Origin: Pseudonocardia broussonetiae
Lineage (GTDB): Bacteria > Actinomycetota > Actinomycetes > Mycobacteriales > Pseudonocardiaceae
Length of the DNA stretch: 58,089 nucleotides
Reading direction: 5' to 3'
Assembly: GCF_013155125.1 (NCBI RefSeq)
Contig: NZ_CP053565.1
Coordinates: 1 to 58,089 of the forward strand
Shown in pieces: positions 35,900 to 43,853 of this stretch. Below the pieces are notes generated by a model. The model was not told the DNA's origin. It was given only the letters and a program-made list of their open reading frames with translations, and did not search any database. Each line of letters begins with the position of its first letter. The first letter of the stretch is position 1. A program made the position numbers and the translations under genes.

Positions 35900-36557
35900 G
35901 CCGTGGCCTGGGCGGGACGCACCGCTGCCGGGTCGGCGCGCAGCCGACGGCCTGGGCAGCCCCGCTCCCCACATGGCGGGGCGCCCCGGCGTGCGTCATG
36001 GCGTTCCTGCCGGCGCCCGCAGGAAGGCGCCGACGTACCTCTCGACGATGCTGCTGGCGGCATGGTCGGATTCCTCACCTGGCGCCACCGGGTGGGAACG
36101 TCCGTCGCCGGGGTCCGGGGCTACGGTCCGTGGAACCCACACGCCTCGCGCCGTGACCACCGAAGATAGCTCGATTTCCCGGCTTCGCCCACCGCCACCG
36201 CGGCCTACCGAAGCTCGTCTACCAGCCGGGCTCCGGCACCTCGCGCGCTCAGCTCGGACTGGCCGGCTCGGTCGCGCGCTGCCGGGTACGCCGCGACCAG
36301 CTGGCACTCGGACACTGATGATCGCTGGCTGGGCCCCGTCGACAACTACGGGTTCTTATCCTCGTGCCCGCCCGCCACCGCGCCCACCGCACCGTCGTCG
36401 AGAACCAGATCACGACGGCAGCCTGAACCCCTTTGTTGGAGGGCGGATCCGCGCCGTTGCTCGCCACCGTTGTGAGGAGGGGTCAACGTGGAGCGCCCGC
36501 AGCGAAGCGAGGACGAACGACGTTGACGCCGACGATCAACGGTGCACACTCCCCCGC
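35900..36557. other. Region without a confident gene
   Basis: Short protein-like stretches appear in changing frames, for example PKLVYQPGSGTSRAQLGLAG on the plus strand near 36210-36270 and DHAASSIVERYVGAFLRAP on the minus strand near 36010-36070. None has a start and a plausible length. The stretch looks like eroded coding sequence between the small-gene cluster and the partition region. Confidence 0.4.
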
Positions 36558-36617
36558 GGGATCGACCCAGGGATCGACCCAGGGATCGACCCAGGGATCG
36601 ACCCAGGGATCGACCCA
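36558..36617. repeat. Five tandem 12-bp iterons (GGGATCGACCCA)
   Basis: Five perfect units lie head to tail between 36558 and 36617, 256 bp downstream of the par operon. Each contains the palindrome GGTCGATCC in the phase GGATCGACC-CAGGGATCG. Iterons of this kind next to ParA/ParB genes commonly form a centromere or a replication-control site. Confidence 0.9.
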
Positions 36618-36848
36618 GGGGTTGCCACAGGGCTCTAGGGCCGACAGCCCCGCTCGGAGGCGGTCGACCTGCGGTTTCTGGCCCGCGCGGCCCAATGGGC
36701 GTCTATCCGACCGCCGCCCAGGAGGTACGCCGTCCGCGCCGAGCTCGCCGCCGTTCGCCTCAACCGGCGGGTGGTAGACGAGGCGCCGCACTCGAGCAGC
36801 GCCTAGCCAGTCATCTGGTGTCTCTCAGGCCGCCCCACGATTTACATG

Positions 36849-36860
36849 TCTTGTAAGACG
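36849..36860. promoter_or_regulatory. GTCTTGTAAGAC motif at the 3' end of the par operon
   Basis: GTCTT-GT-AAGAC is a 12-bp palindrome with a 2-bp centre, 14 bp after the stop of the ParB-like gene. Near-identical motifs occur upstream of ParA at 38233-38404, so the operon is bordered by the same site. Confidence 0.5.
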
Positions 36861-36873
36861 GGTAAGGAATGCC

Positions 36874-37392
36874 TCAAACGTTTCGGGTGGTGCTGCGGCG
36901 GCGCTTGGAGACCGGTGGCATGCGGAAGGTCTCGCCGTCGTTGTAGCGCTCCTCCAGCTCGGTGGCCGTGTCCTGCATCCAGGTCTCGACTGCGGCGGAC
37001 ATGTTCTCGGGTACCTCCCCCGCGGCGTCTTCGCGACGGGCCAGCCAGTAGATCGCCGCACGGAACCGGGCGAAGGTGGCGTCCTCGATGTAGAAGCTGC
37101 GGTAGTCCTTGCGGCCTGGGGTGATGTTGGGGTCGTCGACGGCGCTGACGTGCGTCGGGGTCGATGGGGTCGACCGGCGGCCGCGGCCGCCGGTCTGCGC
37201 GGGCGCGGGGCGCGGCCGCTGTGGCGCCGGCTCAGGCAGGTCCGGCTGCTGCTCGTCCTCGACCGGTTCTGGGGTCACGGTCGGGGGCTGGGCCGGTGCG
37301 GGGGCCGAGGCGGGTCGCACCGGTGGGGGCAGCTCGTCGGGGTTGATGGAGAGCCGCTCGCGTAGCCGCTGAGCCTTGGGGGTCGGGCTCAT
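36874..37392 (-). CDS. ParB-like partition partner
   Basis: The 172-residue product has a proline-rich linker (residues 20-85). A C-terminal domain follows: DYRSFYIEDATFARFRAAIY, EVPENMSAAVETWMQDTATE, and the basic tail PPVSKRRRSTTRN. The domain layout resembles small RHH-type centromere-binding proteins rather than the large ParB/Spo0J family. Its ATG overlaps the ParA stop by 4 bp, which strongly supports a partition role. Confidence 0.7.
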   Translation of the reverse strand: MSPTPKAQRLRERLSINPDELPPPVRPASAPAPAQPPTVTPEPVEDEQQPDLPEPAPQRPRPAPAQTGGRGRRSTPSTPTHVSAVDDPNITPGRKDYRSFYIEDATFARFRAAIYWLARREDAAGEVPENMSAAVETWMQDTATELEERYNDGETFRMPPVSKRRRSTTRNV

Positions 37393-38222
37393 CGGATGAC
37401 CCCGGTCGCCGGGACGCCCTCGGGGAGGTCGGGGTGCTGCATGAGGTCGCGGCGCAGGAACCCGAGGAAGATGCGGGCGAGTGCGCTCGCGGCGACGTCG
37501 GTGCGGTCCCCGAGCCGGTCACCGAGCTGGAAGGCTTCGTTGACCGAGGCGCGGCGTGGGACCTCGGCGCGTACGTCGTCGCCGAACTCGGCGTAGACCT
37601 TGTCGCGAATGGCCTCCTCGATGCCGACCCGGCCGTCGAATCCGGACAGCACCACACCTGCCCACCGCAGCGGGTGGGCGCGCTGGATCCGGTCGATGCG
37701 GGCTTTGGCCTCGGTCGCCTTGCGCACGGCGTCGGTGGTCGGCGCGATGGGCGCGTAGGCGACGTCGGCGGCGTACATCGCGAGGGTGACCAGCGAGCCG
37801 GTGCGGCCCCCGGTGTCGAACAGGATGAGGTCGTAGCGGTCGGGTAGCTCGGCCGCGGTGATGATGTCGCGCAGCAGCCAGGTGTCGGCGATCGCAACCT
37901 GGCTGACGCCGGTGAGGGACGCACCGGCCGGGAGGAGCTCCACCCCTGCCCATGGAGTCGCCACGATCTCGTCGACGATCCGCTTGGCTCCCTGTTCGGC
38001 GTTCCCCTCCCCCGCGGTGACGCCTGCCTGTTCGAACACCGATCCGAGGCCGGTGGAGTGCTGGGGCACGTTGAACCGGTTGGACAGGTTGCGCTCGGGG
38101 TCGATGTCGATGAGCAGAGTGGCCAGCCCGGCCCGGGACGCCTCCCCGGCCATCGTCATCTGCCACAGGGTCTTGGCCGTGCCGCCCTTCCCGGACAGCA
38201 CCACCACTGATGTTGCTGGCAT
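37389..38222 (-). CDS. parA: ParA family partition ATPase
   Basis: The 277-residue protein has the deviant Walker A VVVLSGKGGTAKTLWQMTMA with its signature lysine, DIDPERNLSNRF as the A' motif, and YDLILFDTGGRTGS as Walker B. It pairs with the overlapping ParB-like gene to move plasmid copies to daughter cells. The short N-terminus without an HTH places it with type Ib-like ParA proteins, whose partner usually does the operator binding. TCTTGTAAGA motifs upstream are candidate operators or centromere sites. Confidence 0.92.
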   Translation of the reverse strand: MPATSVVVLSGKGGTAKTLWQMTMAGEASRAGLATLLIDIDPERNLSNRFNVPQHSTGLGSVFEQAGVTAGEGNAEQGAKRIVDEIVATPWAGVELLPAGASLTGVSQVAIADTWLLRDIITAAELPDRYDLILFDTGGRTGSLVTLAMYAADVAYAPIAPTTDAVRKATEAKARIDRIQRAHPLRWAGVVLSGFDGRVGIEEAIRDKVYAEFGDDVRAEVPRRASVNEAFQLGDRLGDRTDVAASALARIFLGFLRRDLMQHPDLPEGVPATGVIR

Positions 38223-38232
38223 TTGTTACCTC

Positions 38233-38404
38233 TCTTGTAAGACTGACCAGGCTTACTAGGTAGGCGTACGAATTGGTCGACGGGTGTCAGGCTAGAGGGG
38301 TTAGCGCTGCTAGAGACACCTGACACGCCCTTCTAGCCAGCAAAGCCTCTGTGGCCCCTCTAGTACGGCTGGCAAATCTTGTAACGCTTGCCAGTCTTGT
38401 AAGA
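38233..38404. repeat. Cluster of TCTTGTAAG motifs between parA and rep
   Basis: TCTTGTAAGAC at 38233-38243, TCTTGTAAC at 38377-38385 and GTCTTGTAAGA at 38394-38404 share one core with the site at 36849-36860. The gap also holds a 9-bp inverted repeat CTAGAGGGG/CCCCTCTAG (38292-38300, 38355-38363) and is less GC-rich than its surroundings. Partition operator or origin function is likely but inferred. Confidence 0.6.
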
Positions 38405-38476
38405 GATGCCAGAGAAGCGGAGTAGCGGACGCGATGGGGGTGGTCCCACCGCGGGGTTCGAGGAGCGGGGGTCTGG

Positions 38477-39880
38477 TCACGCGTGCCCGGTTCGGCCGCG
38501 GCCAGCGCGCAGTTGGTCACGATGGGCCTGCCACGCGGCCAGGGCAGCGAGGTGAGCGGAGGTTCGACCGGGCGCCGGCGTGGGACCCGTCGGAGGCCGG
38601 GTGAGGATGCGGGCTGACTGCGCGGCCCGGTAGTCGCCGGGGATGCCCACCAGCTTGGTGGGTAGTTCGTGGAGTCGGCCGCGCCAGGGGCGGAGTCGGG
38701 CGGCGAGGACGCGTAGGGGGTCGCGGGCGCCGCGGAGGGCGTCGCCGCGGTGGTGGTCGGGTCGGTCGGGGTGTCGGTCGATGGCGTGGAGCAGCGCGGC
38801 GGGGCAGGCTCCGGCGGTCCACCAAGGTCGGAGCAGGGCACGGGCGCGCCAGAGCGGCACCCCGGATACCCCTCGCTGGTCTAGGCCTAGACGCTGGAAC
38901 AGGCACTGGGTGGCGGCGGTCCGGTCTGGAGCGGTCTGGGGCACCCCGTAGAGCGGCCAGCTGGTCGCAGCTGGTTCGGCGGGTTTGGGCCGTCTGCCGT
39001 TCAAGGGCTTGTTGCCAACGTAAGTAACGGGGAGGACGCCATTTTTGTCCACAGCGGTGCTGAGCTGCGTGGATATGGTGCCGTCGGGGCCGGTGGTGGC
39101 GGGGTCGGGCGGGGGAGTGCTGGCGACGAGGGGGGCGACCAGGACGTAGCTGGGGGTGCGGCCGTGCTCGGTGCGCAGAAACTTCGCAGACGCGCCGTGT
39201 TCGACCACGACGAGCAGGCTGGCCTCGCGGGCCCAGGCGATGACCCGGGAGACGGTGCGGGGTGCGCGGGCGCCGGCGTGGCCGAGGCGGGCCAGGGTGA
39301 CCGCGGTGATGACACCGGTCTGCCAGTCCATGCTGCACACCAGCTGGCGCAGGATCGCCGTCCACGCGGCGCGTTTGTCGCTGCGCCAGTCCTGGGCGTC
39401 GACGAGCTCGTCGACGACGGCCAGGGCCTCGGTCTGATCCTCCAGGACACGGTGCTGGCGGCCGATCAGGTGCCGCCACCCCGGGTGTGGGGTGTAGCGG
39501 CCGCAGGTGACGCGGACGGCCGCGCGGCGGCGGCCGTAGGCCATCCCACGGGCCCGGGTAAGGGCCGCGGTGCGCCGGCCCATCCATGGCCGGTGCATCG
39601 GCGGGCCGGCCGTGGCGCGAGCGGCGCAGCCGCGCGGCGGCCGAGAGCGGCGCTTAGGGCCGGACGGCGACGCGGTCGGGCCATCATCGGGCCCGGCGGT
39701 GCTGGCCGGGCCGCTGCGGCCGTCGGGGGCGTGTACGGCGCACAGCGACAGGGTCGGGTCGACCGGGAGACTGTAGGAACCGGCTTCGTAGCAGGGCAGA
39801 CACCAACCGGCGCCGAACTCGGCCTCGGATTCGGCGTGTGGCGGATGCGCGTCAGGGCGCGCAGGGGTTATCTTGGGCAC
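38477..39880 (-). CDS. rep: Putative plasmid replication initiator
   Basis: The 467-residue protein starts with a short Cys-containing region (AEFGAGWCLPCYEAGSYSLP), followed by a basic linker. A winged-helix-like domain covers residues about 145-240: VITAVTLARLGHAGARAPRT, then VSRVIAWAREASLLVVVEHG. A C-terminal domain follows with PLWRARALLRPWWTAGACPA. This layout resembles replication initiators of actinomycete plasmids, though no catalytic motif confirms it. Position beside parA and behind a multi-hairpin leader supports the call. Alternatively it is another plasmid DNA-binding protein. Confidence 0.55.
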   Translation of the reverse strand: MPKITPARPDAHPPHAESEAEFGAGWCLPCYEAGSYSLPVDPTLSLCAVHAPDGRSGPASTAGPDDGPTASPSGPKRRSRPPRGCAARATAGPPMHRPWMGRRTAALTRARGMAYGRRRAAVRVTCGRYTPHPGWRHLIGRQHRVLEDQTEALAVVDELVDAQDWRSDKRAAWTAILRQLVCSMDWQTGVITAVTLARLGHAGARAPRTVSRVIAWAREASLLVVVEHGASAKFLRTEHGRTPSYVLVAPLVASTPPPDPATTGPDGTISTQLSTAVDKNGVLPVTYVGNKPLNGRRPKPAEPAATSWPLYGVPQTAPDRTAATQCLFQRLGLDQRGVSGVPLWRARALLRPWWTAGACPAALLHAIDRHPDRPDHHRGDALRGARDPLRVLAARLRPWRGRLHELPTKLVGIPGDYRAAQSARILTRPPTGPTPAPGRTSAHLAALAAWQAHRDQLRAGRGRTGHA

Positions 39881-39915
39881 GCGAAAGCGCGCCCCCTTCC
39901 TGACCGGAGGGAACC

Positions 39916-40008
39916 GCTCCGGCTGACAACCGGAGCATCTGCGCCGTCTCGGGGTGCAAGCCGAGACGGTCGCGACTCGACGAGGCGGTCCCTACGGGGA
40001 CCGCCTCG
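39916..40008. promoter_or_regulatory. Three consecutive hairpins in the leader of the replication gene
   Basis: Stems are GCTCCGG/CCGGAGC (39916-39936), CCGTCTCGG/CCGAGACGG (39944-39969) and CGAGGCGGTCCC/GGGACCGCCTCG with loop TACG (39981-40008). They lie between the RHH gene (ends 40015) and the replication gene (starts 39880), both on the minus strand. The 12-bp stem may terminate the upstream gene. The set resembles the structured leaders and countertranscripts that set plasmid copy number. Confidence 0.55.
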
Positions 40009-40014
40009 CTGTCG

Positions 40015-40221
40015 TTACGAGGCCTTGCTCAGTGGCAATCCCTCCTGCGTCTGATAGGGAATACCGACCTCGGTCGCGAGTAGCTCGCCGATCAGGTCGG
40101 TCACTGTCATCCCACGGCGGGCCGCGTGCTCGCGGACCGCCGCGAGCAGCGCCGTGGGGAGCTTGTAGCTGACGAGTCGCCGATCGCCTTTCGACGGCCG
40201 GCCGCCCTTCTTGTGCTCCAT
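40015..40221 (-). CDS. Ribbon-helix-helix (CopG-like) regulator
   Basis: The 68-residue protein shows an RHH fold: LVSYKLPTALLAAVREHAAR as strand and first helix, then GMTVTDLIGELLATEVGIP as the second helix. The N-terminus HKKGGRPSKGDRR is basic. Small RHH proteins upstream of plasmid replication genes often repress them; an antitoxin is the alternative, but no toxin is adjacent. Confidence 0.8.
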   Translation of the reverse strand: MEHKKGGRPSKGDRRLVSYKLPTALLAAVREHAARRGMTVTDLIGELLATEVGIPYQTQEGLPLSKAS

Positions 40222-40301
40222 AGCGCAGTTCCTACCGTTCCGTATGGACGGAACCGGGTAGGCGCGCCGAGGACCGACAGAGGTTGAACCGCGCGGGCCG
40301 G

Positions 40302-41108
40302 TTAATCGCGGTGTGCGGCAAGGACGTCCAACAGCACCAGGCGAGCCTCGTCATCGTGCACCGCGGCGCCTTCAAGCCGATCGAACCAGCGGCGGTGCCG
40401 GTCGATGTCCACGCGCTCGTCCAGGAACGCGGTGCCGACGATGGTCTCGTTGGTCGCCATCCGGTCGCCGTAAAGATGGAACGACGGCGGCAGCGGGGGC
40501 ACGGGCCGACCGTGCGGAAGCACACCGAGCCGGACGTTCGGCCGCCGGGACAGATCGATGAGGTGCTGCAGCTGCTCCTGCATCACCTCTTGCGAGCCGA
40601 GTACTGTACGCAGCACCCCCTCGGGGACCACTTGCCTCACGGTCCGCTCGGAGTCGTCCAGTAGCGCGAGGCGGGACCGGCGAGCCTCCGCCCACCCCTC
40701 GTCGGGTACCCGTTCGATCACGGCCAACGTGTACGCCCACGCCTGCATCAAGCCTGGGACGATCTCGGCCTGCCACGAGCGAATCTCGTGGCACTGCCGC
40801 TCGATGGCGAGGATTCGGCGCTGCGCGTCGGCGCCCTTGCGAACGATGCGAGTCTGGCGGGTGACCGCGAGGTCAGCGATCGTCTTGCAGAGTTCAACCA
40901 GCTCGCGGCGCTGCGGCGCCGTCGCGTTGAGCGCGCGCGCGTACCGCTCCGCGACGTTCGGCGGCGGCGTCCGCTGCCCATGCTCGGCCTTGCTGATGCT
41001 GCCTTGGCTCAGCCCGGATCGGGCGGCGGCTTCGGTCTGGGTGCGATCGCCTCGGATCTCGACTAGCAGCTGCGAGATCCGGTCGCGACCCGATCCGGGT
41101 GGTGACAT
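40302..41108 (-). CDS. XRE-family regulator with DUF5753
   Basis: The 268-residue protein has an N-terminal Cro/C1-type HTH (TQTEAAARSGLSQGSISKAE, HGQRTPPPNVAERYARAL). A DUF5753 domain follows: EIVPGLMQAWAYTLAVIERV, VLRTVLGSQEVMQEQLQHLI and DERVDIDRHRRWFDRLEGAA. Proteins of this form are very numerous in actinomycetes and usually pair with a small DUF397- or DUF6879-type partner. Here the DUF6879-like gene ends directly before its start. Confidence 0.92.
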   Translation of the reverse strand: MSPPGSGRDRISQLLVEIRGDRTQTEAAARSGLSQGSISKAEHGQRTPPPNVAERYARALNATAPQRRELVELCKTIADLAVTRQTRIVRKGADAQRRILAIERQCHEIRSWQAEIVPGLMQAWAYTLAVIERVPDEGWAEARRSRLALLDDSERTVRQVVPEGVLRTVLGSQEVMQEQLQHLIDLSRRPNVRLGVLPHGRPVPPLPPSFHLYGDRMATNETIVGTAFLDERVDIDRHRRWFDRLEGAAVHDDEARLVLLDVLAAHRD

Positions 41109-41882
41109 CTAGGCGGCTCGACTCGGTCGTGCGCCGTGGTACTCGGGGTGGCGCGACCACCATGACGCCCACGGCTCGGCGGCGTCCCAGAGCCGGCGGG
41201 CATCGTCGCGGTAGGCCTCGGCACGGTCGTCGGCCGCGCCGATGTAGGCGGCGCCGACGAACGTGCCGTCGGTCTGGTAGATCACGGGCACGACGATGCG
41301 GTTGACCACCCAGTAGTCGCCGGGTCCGAGCAGGCTCGGGATGCTGTGCTCGCCGCGGCGGAGCACCCGGATCTGCTCGAAGGCGCTGTTGAGCGCGTAA
41401 CCGCGCTGGCAGGCGTACAGCTCGTAATCGGTCAGGTCCTCGGACAAGATCCGCACGCGATAGTGAGCGATGCCGGCCGCCACGTCGCGTTCGAGCTGGT
41501 CGAGCCACTGCTGCTTGGCCGTTGGCGGTGCGTCGCCGTTCCGCCAGGCTTGGAAGTCTGCGCCGGCGCGGCTGTATGCCGGGAGCTGCTCGAGCCGGAA
41601 CCGCCAGTCACCACGCTGATGGACGTTGTCGTCCATGAACCGGCCCAGCGTTGCTAGGTCCATGAGTCCGCACGGCACCCAGCGCGGTTGGGTACCGAGC
41701 AACTCACGCTCGGGGTTGTACTCCGCGGCGAGTTCCGCGCGGGCGCTGTCGTCGACGTCATCGCGCACGACCACGAACGCCTCCTCCCTGCCGGGCAGCG
41801 TGTGCACGCTCGGGCAGTCGTTGCGGTCGGGCGAGTCTGCCGTGCCCGCCGTAGTGATCAACGTCTGGTGGTTCGTGGACAT
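41109..41882 (-). CDS. DUF6879 family protein
   Basis: The 257-residue product from ATG 41882 shows the DUF6879 pattern: RAGADFQAWRNGDAPPTAKQ, QWLDQLERDVAAGIAHYRVR, YELYACQRGYALNSAFEQIR and GDYWVVNRIVVPVIYQTDGT. It ends where the XRE/DUF5753 regulator begins; the pair is common in actinomycetes, and the partner's role is not established. ATG 41882 follows GGAGGGG; the upstream extension is not conserved in form. Confidence 0.82.
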   Translation of the reverse strand: MSTNHQTLITTAGTADSPDRNDCPSVHTLPGREEAFVVVRDDVDDSARAELAAEYNPERELLGTQPRWVPCGLMDLATLGRFMDDNVHQRGDWRFRLEQLPAYSRAGADFQAWRNGDAPPTAKQQWLDQLERDVAAGIAHYRVRILSEDLTDYELYACQRGYALNSAFEQIRVLRRGEHSIPSLLGPGDYWVVNRIVVPVIYQTDGTFVGAAYIGAADDRAEAYRDDARRLWDAAEPWASWWSRHPEYHGARPSRAA

Positions 41883-42059
41883 GGCGGCGTCCCCTCCTGG
41901 CGCGCGGACATGGCAACGAAGTGTCCGCACCGCCCCACCTCCTAGTCAACCGTGACAGGAATACCGGCGCGGCACCCACCTAGCAATATTCCTCTCACGC
42001 TTGCATAGCGGTCTGCACCCCGTCATGCTGACTTCGGGGCCGGCCCTCTCAATGCAAGG

Positions 42060-42093
42060 GGCCTCGGCGGAGCTCTGACCCTCCGCCGAGGCC
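42060..42093 (+). promoter_or_regulatory. Strong hairpin upstream of the transfer operon
   Basis: GGCCTCGGCGGAG (42060-42072) pairs perfectly with CTCCGCCGAGGCC (42081-42093) around an 8-base loop, 39 bp before the WhiB start. No U-run follows on the plus strand, so it may be a leader structure rather than a classical terminator. Confidence 0.6.
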
Positions 42094-42131
42094 GTGGGCC
42101 GTGCCCCAACCGATGCGAAGGGATACGACCC

Positions 42132-42416
42132 ATGAGCAGGATCGCAGCACCGTCCGCAGTGGGGCAGCCGGACCAGGTGCCGTGCGCCGCTACGCCGGAG
42201 CGGATGTTCCCGGTGGATGAGTCCGGTCCGGGCCAGGCCCCGACGGTGGGGGAGCGGGCGGCGTTGGCGGTGTGCGCCGCGTGCCCGGCGCTGGACCGGT
42301 GCCGGGTGGCGGTGCTGGGGATGCCGCTGGCCTACGGGGTGGCCGGCGGGATGACCGCCGCGCAGCGCCGTGAGCTGCGCGCGGCCCGGCTCGACCGCCG
42401 AGCGAGGGCGGCGTGA
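42132..42416 (+). CDS. WhiB-like regulator
   Basis: The 94-residue protein carries the four cysteines of an iron-sulfur WhiB domain: the first in QVPCAATPERMFP, then C-x2-C in VCAACPALDRC with the fourth Cys at the end, followed by the glycine turn GVAGGMTAAQRREL and a basic tail. It probably senses redox state or nitric oxide and controls the transfer operon that it leads. The next gene's GTG overlaps its stop. Confidence 0.9.
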   Translation: MSRIAAPSAVGQPDQVPCAATPERMFPVDESGPGQAPTVGERAALAVCAACPALDRCRVAVLGMPLAYGVAGGMTAAQRRELRAARLDRRARAA

Positions 42417-42643
42417 GCGCGCCGGCGCGGGAGGCCGGAAGCGCACCGGCGGCGCCGCTGGGCGAGCTGGCGCTGCAGCTGGGTCGGTTGGGCGGGGTCG
42501 CGCAGCGGCTGCTCGCGGTGCACGTGCCGGATCGGCACGGCCGGTGCCGGGGCTGCACGGTCCCGGGCACCGGGCTGCCGGGGGCGGTGTGGCCGTGCGC
42601 GCTGCACTTCTACGCCGCCGCCGCACAGCCGGTGGCGCGATGA
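42413..42643 (+). CDS. Small hypothetical protein with possible zinc site
   Basis: The 76-residue product starts at GTG 42413, overlapping the WhiB stop by 4 bp. It contains HVPDRHGRCRGCTVPGTG and VWPCALHFYAA, so C-x2-C, a later Cys and His could bind zinc. Proteins of this shape (DxHGxCxxC...WPC) are common beside DUF2637 genes in actinomycete plasmids. The function is unknown. Confidence 0.6.
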   Translation: MSAPAREAGSAPAAPLGELALQLGRLGGVAQRLLAVHVPDRHGRCRGCTVPGTGLPGAVWPCALHFYAAAAQPVAR

Positions 42644-43449
42644 ACGCGCGGGCGGTGCTGTCCGGGCTGCTGCTCGTCGTCGCGGCCGCGGCGGCGATCC
42701 TGTCGTTCGCCGCGCTGCGCGATCTCGCGCTGCTGTGCGGGTTCTCCCCACAGCTGGCCTGGCTGTTGCCGGTCGTCGTCGACGCCGGCGCCGCCGCCGG
42801 GTCGCTGGTCTGGCTCGGCGGCTGGGCCGCCGAACCCGCGCGCCGCTTCGCTCGCGCGCTCGCGCTGGCCCTGCTCGGTTCCTCGGTCGCGGCCAACGCG
42901 CTCGGGCACGGTCTGGCCGCGTTCGCGCTCGCCCCGCCGTGGTGGGTGGTCGTGATCGTCTCCGCGGTCGCCCCGTCCGTGCTGGGCGCCGTGGTCCACC
43001 TGGCGGTGCTCGTCGGCCGCACCGACGAACACCACACCGTGCACCACCACGACGTCGAGCAACCCGACATCGACGAGCCGGACGTCGACGAGCAGGTCAC
43101 CGGCGCGGTCGGGGCAGTGTCCGAGCGCCTCGAGCTGGCCGCCCGCGCCTACAACGACGGGCTCCTCGACGAGCGTGGCCTGTCCCGCCGGTGGGCCGCC
43201 GTCGACGCGGACGCGGCGACGTCGCCCCACCCGGTCGATCCGGTCGATGCGGACGGGCGGGTGGTCGAGCTGGTGGAGCTGCTCGAGGCCGGGGCCCCGG
43301 TCACCGGGGCGCACGCGGCGGTGTTGTTCGGCTGCTCGCCGCGGACCGGGCGGTGGCTGCTCACCCGCGCCCAGGCCCTCGCCGTCACCCCGGCCGCCGC
43401 CGCGGCCGGAACCGAGCCGGAGCTGGTGGGGGCGGGGTGGCCGCGATGA
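42640..43449 (+). CDS. DUF2637 membrane protein (plasmid spread-like)
   Basis: The 269-residue product has four N-terminal helices: AVLSGLLLVVAAAAAILSFA, SPQLAWLLPVVVDAGAAAGS, ALALALLGSSVAANALGHGL and VVVIVSAVAPSVLGAVVHLA. This is the DUF2637/SpdB-like pattern of actinomycete conjugative plasmids. An acidic His-rich linker and a C-terminal region with an HTH-like segment (GAPVTGAHAAVLFGCSPRTG) follow. ATG 42640 overlaps the previous stop. Confidence 0.8.
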   Translation: MNARAVLSGLLLVVAAAAAILSFAALRDLALLCGFSPQLAWLLPVVVDAGAAAGSLVWLGGWAAEPARRFARALALALLGSSVAANALGHGLAAFALAPPWWVVVIVSAVAPSVLGAVVHLAVLVGRTDEHHTVHHHDVEQPDIDEPDVDEQVTGAVGAVSERLELAARAYNDGLLDERGLSRRWAAVDADAATSPHPVDPVDADGRVVELVELLEAGAPVTGAHAAVLFGCSPRTGRWLLTRAQALAVTPAAAAAGTEPELVGAGWPR

Positions 43450-43853
43450 GGTGCCTCCCCGAACCCGCCACCCCCCGCGGCCGGTGGAGTCGTACGCGGC
43501 GCGCGCTGGCCGCGGCCGCGGCCGCGGCGCTGGTTGTGCAGCTGGTGCCGGTCGTGCATACCGTGCTGGTCGTGCTGGTCGCGACCTCCTGGACGCTGAT
43601 CGCGCTGCTGGCCGCCCGCGTGCTGGCCCAACGCCACGGGCGCCACCAGCCCGCCTGGGCGAGCCCCGCGGCCGCAGCCCGGACCGCCACCCACCTGGCG
43701 GGGCGGCTGGCCGGGCGGCTGGCGGGGTGGGTGCGGACACGCCCGCGTTCGACGTCGACGCCGGTCGCGGCCCCGGCCACCGTCGCCACTCCGGTCACCG
43801 CGGGGCAGGACTGTTACGAGCTGGTCGGCGGCCCGGCGGGCGGGCAGCGGTGA
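43446..43853 (+). CDS. Small membrane protein of the transfer operon
   Basis: The 135-residue product starts at ATG 43446, overlapping the DUF2637 stop. One long hydrophobic region (ALVVQLVPVVHTVLVVLVAT, then SWTLIALLAARVLAQRHG) can form two helices; the rest is Ala/Arg/Thr-rich. No family is recognised. Tight coupling on both sides supports a role in transfer. Confidence 0.6.
   Translation: MRCLPEPATPRGRWSRTRRALAAAAAAALVVQLVPVVHTVLVVLVATSWTLIALLAARVLAQRHGRHQPAWASPAAAARTATHLAGRLAGRLAGWVRTRPRSTSTPVAAPATVATPVTAGQDCYELVGGPAGGQR

Noticed and set aside
36558..36617. Iterons considered as a CRISPR array
   Set aside because: The 12-bp units have no spacers between them and no cas genes are present.
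36483..36791. A minus-strand frame with repeated PWVD units
   Set aside because: The repeat comes from the DNA iterons; the rest of the frame is low-complexity and has no ribosome site.
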